DNA of 9,292 nt from Aurantimonadaceae bacterium (GTDB lineage: Bacteria > Pseudomonadota > Alphaproteobacteria > Rhizobiales > Rhizobiaceae): NCBI GenBank assembly GCA_003232595.1, contig QIIJ01000084.1, positions 1-9,292 of the forward strand. The letters are read 5' to 3'. Position numbers and translations under genes: made by a program. Below the pieces are notes generated by a model. The model was not told where the DNA came from and ran no database searches. It saw only the letters and a list, made by a program, of their open reading frames with translations. Position 1 is the first letter of the stretch. Each line of letters opens with the position of its first letter. Shown in pieces: positions 1-6,977 of the stretch.

Positions 1-1606
1 GTCTTTCGGAAAACGGTAAAAATTCAGTGCTGGTGCTGGAATATGGCGGTAGCGATTTCGGACCATTTATCCAGATGCCGGCGGCCCTTTCCTATCCGAT
101 GAACATGCGCCGTTATGACTGGGGTTTCAAAAGCCAGCCGGAGCGGCATCTAAACGATCGCCGGCTGGTCACCCCGCGCGGCAAGGTGATTGGTGGCTCA
201 TCTTCAATCAATGGCATGGTCTATGTGCGCGGCCATGCGCACGACTTTGACCATTGGGCCGATGAGGGTGCGCAGGGCTGGGCCTATGCCGACGTGCTGC
301 CCTATTTCAAGCGGGCTGAAAATGTCGATATTGGTGAAGGGGGTGGCGAGGAAGGCTGGCGCGGCACTTCGGGACCATTGCATGTCACTCGCGGACCCCG
401 TGACAACCCGCTGTTTCATGCTTTTGTCAAAGCAGGGCAACAGGCAGGATTTGAGGTGACATCCGACTACAACGGCTCGAAGCAGGAAGGTTTCGGGGCG
501 ATGGAACAGACCGTTTGGAAGGGGCGGCGCGCTGGTCTACGGCGAATGCCTATCTGAAAGCGGCGCTGAAACGCCGGAATTTGTCCATCATGCAATGCCT
601 GGCCCGGCGCATATTGTTTGACGGCAAGCGCGCCACAGGCGTGGAAATTCAGCGCGGCGACCGGATTGAGAAGGTTGTGGCCCGCAAGGAAGTGGTGCTT
701 GCCGCATCATCGATTAATTCACCCAAACTGCTGATGGTCTCCGGCATCGGACCGCAAAAGGAGTTGCGCCGCCACGGAATTGACATTCTTGTGGCGCGTG
801 AAGGTGTGGGGCAAAACCTGCAAGACCACCTTGAACTCTACGTACAGCAGGAATGTACACAGCCGATCACGCTTTATTCCAAACTGAACCTGTTTTCCAA
901 AGCCCTGATCGGAGCTGAATGGCTGTTTTTCAAACGCGGCCTTGGGGCTTCCAACCAGTTTGAATCGGCAGGTTTTGTGCGCTCAAAGGCGGGCGTTGAA
1001 TATCCTGATATCCAGTTTCATTTTTTACCGGTTGCCATTCGTTATGACGGCAAGGCAGCGGCAAGATCCCATGGTTATCAGGCCCATGTGGGGCCAATGC
1101 GGTCGAAATCACGCGGGGCGGTCACGCTTGCCTCGGCTGATCCGCTACAACCCCCTGAAATTCGTTTTAACTATATGAGCCACGATGACGACTGGCAGGA
1201 TTTCCGCCATTGCATTCGCCTCACTCGCGAGATATTTGCGCAAAATGCCTTTGATTCCTACCGCGGTCGCGAAATTGCACCGGGAGCTGATGTTCACAGT
1301 GACGACGGGCTGAACGCCTATATTGCGCAACACGCAGAAAGTGCTTTCCACCCTTGCGGAACTGTAAAAATGGGACGTGAGGATGATCCAATGTCAGTGG
1401 TTGATCCTGAATGCCGGGTAATCGGGGTGGATGGTCTTCGGGTGGTCGATACCTCAATATTTCCGCGCATCACCAACGGCAATCTCAACGGGCCTGCAAT
1501 CATGGTTGCCGAAAAGGCCTCTGACCACATTCTTGGCCGCACGCCGCTTTCCCGTTCCAACCAACAGCCGTGGATTAATCCGAACTGGCGAGTTAGCGAC
1601 AGATAA
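1..1606 (+). pseudogene. betA: Choline dehydrogenase (GMC oxidoreductase), 5'-truncated by window and frameshifted
   Basis: BetA is an FAD-dependent GMC oxidoreductase that oxidises choline to betaine aldehyde in glycine-betaine synthesis. The reading frame is open from base 3 and matches the family from LSENGKNSVLVLEYGG onward, so only about 20 N-terminal residues, including the FAD-binding GxGxxG, lie outside the window. GMC signature 1 (RGKVIGGSSSINGM) is near 174-215. After GRR (codons 522-530) the frame fails and would stop at 555-557. The family sequence continues as WSTANAYL from 533 in another frame, so two extra bases (GC at 529-532 in GGCGGCGCGCTGG) separate the halves. The second half carries GMC signature 2 (SSINSPKLLMVSGIG, near 703-750), the catalytic-region HPCGTVKMG (His codon 1349-1351) and NGNLNGPA, and ends at TAA 1604-1606. 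The two parts total 533 codons against about 550 for the family. The rest of the protein looks intact, so the break is either a recent mutation or a sequencing error. Confidence 0.9.
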
Positions 1607-1684
1607 ATTTTATCGATGAGACAATCACTTTCTTGCCTGCAGCTATACAAATCGCATAGATAAAGCGGATTTGAGGAAACCCCT
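1607..1684. other. Short intergenic spacer betA-RND exporter
   Basis: This 78-base AT-rich gap holds a Shine-Dalgarno-like GAGGA at about 1672-1676, seven to eight bases before the GTG start at 1685. I see no hairpin with a T-run, so there is no clear terminator for betA. TATACA at about 1643-1648 could be a -10 box, but no well-spaced -35 goes with it. The exporter could therefore be read through from the betA transcript or have its own weak promoter. Confidence 0.4.
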
Positions 1685-4003
1685 GTGCATTCTGAACCAA
1701 TCAAAACCACTACACACAGAAGCAGTCTTGGTTTCGGGCTTGAGCGCATCGGCATTATGGTGTTGCGGCACCCGAATATTGCCACCTTGTTGTTGCTTGT
1801 CTCTCTGGTGATTTCCGCCTTTGCCATACCAAATGTAAAATTCGACGGCAATGTGATCAATGTGATCAACCAGAATTCACAGGCCTACAAGGATTACCAG
1901 TTCCAGAACAAAAATTTCAGAAATTTTTCCGGTGATACCTGGCTGATTATCAAGGCTCCACGGCTTGCGACAGCAAAAGGCATGGAAGAATTGCGCGCGC
2001 TGCATCTTGATTTGGCGCTGGAAGACAATGTGGCCAATGTCTTTTCTATGTTTTCGCTCGGCGATATTGAAACCGGCGCGGATTCATTTTCCCCCCTTGT
2101 ACCCGAAACGATCGAAAGTGACGCCCAGGCAAAACAGGTACTTGCCGACATACTCAAATCCCAACCGGCAGCATCGGCTATTGTTTCACCGACAAAAAAC
2201 GCCGCCGTGATGGTGATCTCGCTTGAGGTTGATGGACCGGTTTCCGAGCGCGGGCTTTCGACAATTCTTGATAATATCAAATCGGCCGCTGTCGCTCTTG
2301 CCCCTGACGACGTGGAAATCCTGATGTCCGGTTATCCGGCTATCCGCACATCTATTGTTGATGCAATTATCCAGGACCAGACGCTGTTGACACTTACCGG
2401 CATTGCCATTGGCGCACTGGTGTCACTGATTGTATTTGGCAACCTGGCCAGTGCCATTGTTTGCACAATTCCACCGGCTATTGCAGTTACGTGGATACTA
2501 ACGACATTTTCTCTGACCGGGGTTCATCTCAATTTCTTGACAACGGTGTTGCCGACGCTCGCGCTGATCATTTCCTTTGCCGACGGGATTGTCATATATT
2601 TCAGGTGGCAGGCGCTGAACACGGCCACAACTCACAGTATCGCCAATCTCGAAAAAGCGATCTGGCAGGTGGGCCCGGCTTCGTCCCTGACATCAATTAC
2701 AACAGCATTGGCGTTTCTTTCATTCACATTCGCAAGTTCAGCAACAATGGGCGATTTTGCCCTTTATGGTGTGGCGGCGGTTATGCTGGCATTTTTGGCC
2801 GTAATTGTCGCCCTGCCACTCGCCTGCTACTGGACCGACAGGTTTATTCCTTCCGGTACCGGAAAACGCGAGGGTAAGCGCGGGCTTGCTTTTAGCGGTT
2901 TTGGTAAATTTGTGGCTGACAATGTCCTGCAAAAACCAGGCTGGATTATTGCAGCAAGTCTTGTCATGCTTACAGGTTTTGGCTGGGTTCATCTGCAACT
3001 TGAACCCTCCTATTCAACCAGCAGCCATTTACCAAAAAATTCAGACATTCGGGCTGCAGAAGAGTTTTCCGACGAGGCTTTTGGCGGCACATCGCAATAT
3101 CTGATTATTGTGCCTGTCTCTGAAACAGGCGTGTTTTCGGACGAAGAAAACCGGGCGCGGGTAAAAGCCGTCAACGACATTACAGTCGCTTTGTTTGGCG
3201 AAAAAAAATCACTGTCACTGCACCAGATCTGGCAACGCACAAAACCTGGCGACATCGATAAATTAGCCGCTGAACTGCAATCTGGTGATGCCGCCATTCG
3301 GGGTCGCTTTCTGGCCAATGATGGCCGTTCAATGATGGTGATTGCCCAGGCCAGCGCGCGCGCCAATACGAGCGTTGTCAACAAGGATGTGGAACGATTG
3401 CAAAGAGAGTTCTCTGTGCTTGCCTTTGGCGACGAAATCAGGATTACCGGCCTGCCGGTTCTGCTTGCGGCGGAATTTCCACCATTGATCGAGCAACTTC
3501 GCACCGGGCTGTTGCTGGCGATCTTTCTTGCTGTGGGCGTTGTGGCGATTGCTGCGAGAAGCTTTTTTCTTGCGCTTGCAACACTGATCCCAAACCTTTT
3601 ACCAATTCTGTTTGCCGAAACACTTACCTGGTCGTCCGGCAGCAATCTCGATATCACCAATATCATTGCACTGACAATTGCCTTTGGTATTGCAATTGAC
3701 AACGCAATTCACGTGATTAACAGCTTCCAGACCCGGTCTTTGACCCATAAAGAACCTTCTATTGCGCTTAACAGGGCCCTGGCCGAAATATCGCCAGCAT
3801 TGCTTGCCAGCACCTTTATTGTTTGTGTTGCAGCTATTATAACCCAGTTCAGCCCTATGCCGTCGATCAATGTGCTGGGTCGACTGCTGATTACAACGCT
3901 TGCGATGGCGCTTGTTACCAATCTGGTAATATTGCCATCCTATCTGCTGGTATTGAAGATGGTAGAAAACACATGGAACCAGAAACGCGAGGCAAAAGCA
4001 TGA
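1685..4003 (+). CDS. RND superfamily (MMPL-type) exporter, 12 TM
   Basis: An inner-membrane, proton-driven RND exporter of the MMPL/predicted-exporter (COG1033-like) class. Substrate cannot be told from sequence; known relatives move lipids, hopanoids or other hydrophobic molecules. The 772-aa protein shows the duplicated RND layout: TM1 at about 31-50, periplasmic loop 51-230, TM2-6 at about 233-383, TM7 at 419-437, periplasmic loop 438-603, TM8-12 at about 604-757. Acidic residues that could carry protons sit in equivalent helices of the two halves: Asp300 in ISFADGIVIYF (TM4) and Asp672 in FGIAIDNAIHVI (TM10). At 772 aa it is shorter than HpnN-type hopanoid transporters (over 850 aa) and than trimeric AcrB-type pumps (over 1000 aa), and no adaptor or outer-membrane channel gene is adjacent. 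The GTG start at 1685 is preceded by GAGGA at good spacing. Its stop overlaps the ATG of the next gene, which implies translational coupling. Confidence 0.88.
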   Translation: MHSEPIKTTTHRSSLGFGLERIGIMVLRHPNIATLLLLVSLVISAFAIPNVKFDGNVINVINQNSQAYKDYQFQNKNFRNFSGDTWLIIKAPRLATAKGMEELRALHLDLALEDNVANVFSMFSLGDIETGADSFSPLVPETIESDAQAKQVLADILKSQPAASAIVSPTKNAAVMVISLEVDGPVSERGLSTILDNIKSAAVALAPDDVEILMSGYPAIRTSIVDAIIQDQTLLTLTGIAIGALVSLIVFGNLASAIVCTIPPAIAVTWILTTFSLTGVHLNFLTTVLPTLALIISFADGIVIYFRWQALNTATTHSIANLEKAIWQVGPASSLTSITTALAFLSFTFASSATMGDFALYGVAAVMLAFLAVIVALPLACYWTDRFIPSGTGKREGKRGLAFSGFGKFVADNVLQKPGWIIAASLVMLTGFGWVHLQLEPSYSTSSHLPKNSDIRAAEEFSDEAFGGTSQYLIIVPVSETGVFSDEENRARVKAVNDITVALFGEKKSLSLHQIWQRTKPGDIDKLAAELQSGDAAIRGRFLANDGRSMMVIAQASARANTSVVNKDVERLQREFSVLAFGDEIRITGLPVLLAAEFPPLIEQLRTGLLLAIFLAVGVVAIAARSFFLALATLIPNLLPILFAETLTWSSGSNLDITNIIALTIAFGIAIDNAIHVINSFQTRSLTHKEPSIALNRALAEISPALLASTFIVCVAAIITQFSPMPSINVLGRLLITTLAMALVTNLVILPSYLLVLKMVENTWNQKREAKA

Positions 4004-4512
4004 GGGCGCTGGCGGTTGTCCTGATCATGTGCCTGACAGTTGCTGCGCCGGTGCAAGCGGAACCGGCTGCAGGTTTTCTGAATTCGATGGCCGGTACCTG
4101 GCGCGGGAAAGGCCGGGTGTACATCTCCAAAAAATCTGAGAACGCCCAGATACGCTGCAAAATCACCAGTACTTTGAACAAAATAAAAAGGAAACTGAGC
4201 AATAAGGGTCGCTGCGCCACAGCACAGCGCAAGGTTCGAGTTTCCGGTGCCATTGGATATTCGGCCGGCAATAATCGGGTCAGCGGCTCCTATCTCGGTG
4301 CATTGGGAAATACCGTGATCACCAGAAGTTTCGGCACTGTCAACGGCAATCAACTGACCCTTGACACAACATTCCTGGATGAAAAAGCAAACCGGGTCAC
4401 TCAGGCTCGCAGCGTTATCCGACGCCTGTCAAAGCGAAAGTTCACGGTCACATTATTTGAGAAAGATGGCGGCTCCTATTTAAACCGGGGAAAAATTACA
4501 TTCACCAGGTAA
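4000..4512 (+). CDS. Secreted protein of unknown function coupled to RND exporter
   Basis: A 170-aa protein I cannot assign to a named family. The ATG at 4000 overlaps the exporter's TGA (ATGA). It gives a clean Sec signal peptide: short basic start (MRA), hydrophobic core to residue 16, and an Ala-rich cleavage site PVQA|EP after residue 20. An upstream in-frame start would lose this signal, so 4000 is preferred. The mature part begins with GFLNSMAGTWRGKGRV, a Trp-Gly pattern that recurs in small alphaproteobacterial secreted proteins. It has two cysteines (C53, C72) that could form a disulfide in the periplasm. The rest alternates beta-like stretches rich in Gly, Ser and Thr and is strongly basic (many Lys/Arg). 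A beta-barrel or lipocalin-like fold is possible but is inference only. The overlap with the exporter suggests a periplasmic partner, for example in substrate handling. Confidence 0.8.
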   Translation: MRALAVVLIMCLTVAAPVQAEPAAGFLNSMAGTWRGKGRVYISKKSENAQIRCKITSTLNKIKRKLSNKGRCATAQRKVRVSGAIGYSAGNNRVSGSYLGALGNTVITRSFGTVNGNQLTLDTTFLDEKANRVTQARSVIRRLSKRKFTVTLFEKDGGSYLNRGKITFTR

Positions 4513-4620
4513 TTGCTATTTGATCTGTACCGCTCTATTTGCTCAGCCGGTTCGCTGGTCTGGTATTAGGGTAAGACCTGGTCAGATTATCTGCTGTAAC
4601 TGGCATGTTAGAGAGAGAGC
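4513..4620. other. Intergenic region upstream of pncB
   Basis: This 108-base gap separates the exporter unit from pncB. It contains CTGGTC twice (4555-4560 and 4578-4583) and an inverted pair GGTCT (4557-4561) / AGACC (4574-4578) with a 12-base loop. A short CAGC...GCTG hairpin (4544-4557) has no T-run, so it is not a convincing terminator. The purine run GAGAGAGAG at 4611-4619 is the likely ribosome binding site of pncB. I could not place a -35/-10 pair with good spacing and I recognise no NAD-related riboswitch. Confidence 0.4.
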
Positions 4621-5925
4621 ATGACAACAATTGATATCGCCCGTCGGGTCCATGACCACCAGTGGAAACTTGATCCCATTGTCCGAAGCCTGCTGGATAC
4701 GGATTTTTACAAGCTGTTGATGTTGCAAATGATCTGGGGGCTGTACCGCGATGTGCATACGACATTTTCACTGATCAACCGCACAACAAGCGTAAAGCTT
4801 GCTGATACCATCGACATGGAAGAATTGCGCATACAGCTGGACCACGCGCGAACTTTGCGGTTTTCCAAGAAAGAGATGATCTGGCTGGCCGGTAATTCGT
4901 TTTACGGTCGGTCGCAAATTTTCGAGCCGGAATTTCTTGCCTGGCTGGCAAAGTTTCAGTTGCCGGAATACGAACTTTCAAAACGCGACGGCCAGCTTGT
5001 GCTGGAATTTCACGGGCCGTGGACCCACACTACAATGTGGGAAATCCCTGCACTTGCCATTTTAAATGAGTTGCGGTCGCGCTCGGCGACGAAGGGGCTG
5101 GACCGTTTTGCACTTGATGTGCTTTATGCCCGCGCCAAGGCCAAGATGTGGTCAAAAGTGGAACGGCTACGGGAATTACCGGACCTGCGCATCTCGGACT
5201 TTGGTACGCGACGCCGTCACAGTTTCCTTTGGCAACGATGGTGTGTCGAAGCGCTCAAGGAAGGACTTGGCTCTGCGTTCAATGGCACCAGCAATGTATT
5301 GCTTGCGATGGATACTGATCTTGAGGCGCTGGGTACCAATGCCCATGAATTGCCGATGGTACTGGCCGCACTCAGCAAGAATGACGAGGAAATTCTCAGC
5401 GCACCCTACAGGGTTTTGCAGGACTGGAACCGATATTATGGTGGCAATCTGCTGATTGTACTGCCGGATGCCTTTGGCACCGATGCATTTTTGAGAAACG
5501 CCCCGGACTGGGTTGCCGACTGGACCGGATTTCGCCCTGACAGCGCACCACCGGTGGAAGGTGGCGAAAAAATAATCCGCTGGTGGAAATCCAAAGGCAA
5601 AGATCCGCGCGACAAGCTGATTGTATTTTCCGATGGCCTTGATGCTGATACAATCGAAAATACCTATCATTATTTTAAGGACAACGTCAGGATGAGTTTT
5701 GGCTGGGGCACCAATCTGACCAATGATTTTGCCGGCTGCGCGCCAAACAAAATTATCGGCCTTAAACCAATTTCTGTGGTGTGCAAAGTTACTGCGGCCA
5801 ATGGCAGGCCGGCGGTAAAGCTTTCTGACAACCCCAACAAAGCGACCGGTGATCAAGAAACAATCGAGCATTACCTTAAATTGTTTGGCAGTGAGGGTCG
5901 GGAAAAGCAGGATGTGGTCGTTTAA
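4621..5925 (+). CDS. pncB: Nicotinate phosphoribosyltransferase
   Basis: PncB makes nicotinate mononucleotide from nicotinate and PRPP, with ATP hydrolysis, in the cytoplasm: the entry step of the Preiss-Handler route to NAD. The 434-aa product matches the length of rhizobial/Brucella PncB. Recognisable features in order: LLDTDFYKLLMLQMIW (24-39), the N-terminal substrate-site region typical of NAPRTase; SDFGTRRRHS (192-201); TNAHELPMV (239-247), whose His242 matches the regulatory phosphohistidine of enterobacterial PncB; FSDGLD (336-341); and GWGTNLTND (361-369), a phosphate-binding loop. All key motifs are intact. The ATG at 4621 follows a GA-rich ribosome binding site directly and fits the family N-terminus. 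It has 108 bases of its own upstream DNA and a terminator-like hairpin behind it, so it is probably a single-gene transcript, although read-through from the exporter unit cannot be excluded. Confidence 0.96.
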   Translation: MTTIDIARRVHDHQWKLDPIVRSLLDTDFYKLLMLQMIWGLYRDVHTTFSLINRTTSVKLADTIDMEELRIQLDHARTLRFSKKEMIWLAGNSFYGRSQIFEPEFLAWLAKFQLPEYELSKRDGQLVLEFHGPWTHTTMWEIPALAILNELRSRSATKGLDRFALDVLYARAKAKMWSKVERLRELPDLRISDFGTRRRHSFLWQRWCVEALKEGLGSAFNGTSNVLLAMDTDLEALGTNAHELPMVLAALSKNDEEILSAPYRVLQDWNRYYGGNLLIVLPDAFGTDAFLRNAPDWVADWTGFRPDSAPPVEGGEKIIRWWKSKGKDPRDKLIVFSDGLDADTIENTYHYFKDNVRMSFGWGTNLTNDFAGCAPNKIIGLKPISVVCKVTAANGRPAVKLSDNPNKATGDQETIEHYLKLFGSEGREKQDVVV

Positions 5926-5947
5926 AATCAATAACGGCAATCAAGGC

Positions 5948-5969
5948 CCTCCGAGCAATCGGGGGTTTT
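5948..5969 (+). terminator. Probable intrinsic terminator of pncB
   Basis: Arms CCTCCGA (5948-5954) and TCGGGGG (5959-5965) pair over seven positions, one of them a T·G wobble, around a GCAA tetraloop and are followed at once by TTTT. It starts 22 bases after the pncB stop. The T-run is short, so termination may be partial. On the other strand the same stem is not followed by a T-run, so it should serve pncB only. Confidence 0.6.
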
Positions 5970-6187
5970 GCGCTTAATACCAATACACAGGCATCAAGCA
6001 TGCCACATCGCGCACCATACCCGGTGTGTTTCAATCTGGATTTATTCGATCCGGCAAGAGCCTCTATTGTTTGTTTTCGCTCACGGCCATTTGGGGCTTT
6101 GCCCCAGCCTCCGCGAGGGCGATGCATAAACATCGGTCCACCATGGTGGCCTGACTGGTTCCATGTAAACATGAAACAATCTAGCTC
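5970..6187. other. Gene-free convergent region with clustered inverted repeats
   Basis: About 220 bases lie between the pncB terminator and the stop of the converging coiled-coil gene. No convincing gene is present. The right-hand 90 bases hold five inverted repeats in a row: TGGGGC-TTT-GCCCCA (6092-6106), CCTC-CGC-GAGG (6108-6118), CGATG-6 nt-CATCG (6120-6135), the 12-base palindrome CCACCATGGTGG (6138-6149), and CATGT-AA-ACATG (6162-6173) extendable to 6158-6177 with one mismatch. None is followed by a T-run on either strand, so standard intrinsic termination is not evident. They could slow converging polymerases, stabilise the 3' end of the minus-strand mRNA, or form a small structured RNA; the sequence alone does not decide. 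Confidence 0.5.
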
Positions 6188-6943
6188 CTACTTGCGCAAT
6201 GCGTTTTCAAGATCGGACAGGCTGGCATAAAATTTCGATGTTGCCGGGTGATATATACGGCCATCCGGTGACCTGAGAATCGACAAGGGGCCGATTTCCG
6301 GTACGAGTTCCCTTGCCCAGGAAGACGCTGGGAGTGCCGAAAGCCTGGTTTCAAATTCCTCAAAGTCGTTTTGTGTGATGGGAAGGATTATTTGCACAGT
6401 ATTGTAGCAGTTCCTGAGTTTTGTGATTATTGAGGCGGACACCTCGACCGCCAGATTGCCTGTGCCCGATAGTTTCGACAGTTCTTCATCGTCTAACTGA
6501 TTGCATGTGTTGAGATGGTTCATTGCGTAACTTAGTTCAGACCCGGCAACCTTCAGACTGATATACGTGTAATCTACTTTCTCCTGAATTTTCCTGTTTT
6601 CTGATTCAAGAAACAAATTGTTTTCTTCCAGGTTCTTTTGTCTGGCCTGAAGCGCTGCTGTGCTTCCCAGCAACTGTTGCTCCTGAGTTTGTAATCTGTC
6701 TACTTCCGACTTTAACAACGCGCGGCTTTGGTCAAAAAAGCCGGCTGACGTCGCGGTCAGGAACCCGACAACAGCAAGAACGATCGGTACGAGGCCACCG
6801 ATATATCCCGGCCGTTTCCACCATTGCCATTTTGCCTGTACAATTTCGGCTTCCAGCTTTTCACATTCAAGCTGTGCTCTTTTTAGTGACAGGGAACCCA
6901 ATTGTTCTGATTTGTCGCTTTCAATCTGTTTTGTTGAATTCAT
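6188..6943 (-). CDS. Single-TM coiled-coil membrane protein, unknown function
   Basis: A 251-aa protein I do not recognise. Residues 16-38 are charged and heptad-like (KRAQLECEKLEAEI). They lead into KWQWWKRPGYIGG, an aromatic and basic membrane-interface motif, and one TM helix at about 48-69. A second coiled coil follows at about 72-125, rich in Gln, Glu and Leu. Residues 126-251 look globular, with three cysteines (C27, C147 and C179 in the whole protein) and a C-terminal PDGRIYHPATSKFYASLSDLENAL stretch. The positive-inside rule suggests a cytoplasmic N-terminus with the long coil and C-terminal domain outside, but the flank is not decisive. The ATG at 6941-6943 has AGGAG ten bases upstream. 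It lies 34 bases after the Crp/Fnr gene on the same strand, so co-transcription is likely. Its DNA is visibly more AT-rich than cpdB, which may mark it as accessory. It could be a membrane scaffold or sensor; no enzyme motif is visible. Confidence 0.75.
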   Translation of the reverse strand: MNSTKQIESDKSEQLGSLSLKRAQLECEKLEAEIVQAKWQWWKRPGYIGGLVPIVLAVVGFLTATSAGFFDQSRALLKSEVDRLQTQEQQLLGSTAALQARQKNLEENNLFLESENRKIQEKVDYTYISLKVAGSELSYAMNHLNTCNQLDDEELSKLSGTGNLAVEVSASIITKLRNCYNTVQIILPITQNDFEEFETRLSALPASSWARELVPEIGPLSILRSPDGRIYHPATSKFYASLSDLENALRK

Positions 6944-6977
6944 TTGCTCTAAACTCCTGTTTCAGGTGTTGACCGGA

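Noticed and set aside
1318..1869. 183-codon minus-strand frame across the betA-exporter junction
   Set aside because: It overlaps real genes on both sides, and its translation has no recognisable domain.
1910..1928. AAAAATTT-CAG-AAATTTTT hairpin early in the exporter gene
   Set aside because: AT-only stem within coding sequence for the first periplasmic loop; no sign of attenuation or a regulatory role.
2851..2864. Perfect 14-base palindrome TTCCGGTACCGGAA inside the exporter gene
   Set aside because: It encodes a plain cytoplasmic linker (SGTGK) and stands alone in coding sequence; most likely chance.
3010..3702. 230-codon open frame on the minus strand opposite the RND exporter
   Set aside because: Antisense shadow of a well-supported membrane protein; low-complexity Ser/Ala-rich product without domains.
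4544..4557. CAGC-CGGTTC-GCTG hairpin after the secreted-protein gene as a terminator
   Set aside because: Only four base pairs and no T-run on the plus strand.
5176..5940. 254-codon open frame on the minus strand opposite pncB
   Set aside because: It lies fully antisense to a clear pncB gene, shows no family resemblance, and has the composition expected of a codon-mirrored shadow.
5970..6187. Known small RNA (6S, SRP RNA, tmRNA, tRNA) in the hairpin-rich gap
   Set aside because: I could not match conserved cores of any of these, such as the SRP GGAA/GNRA loop, a tRNA T-arm or a tmRNA tag frame.
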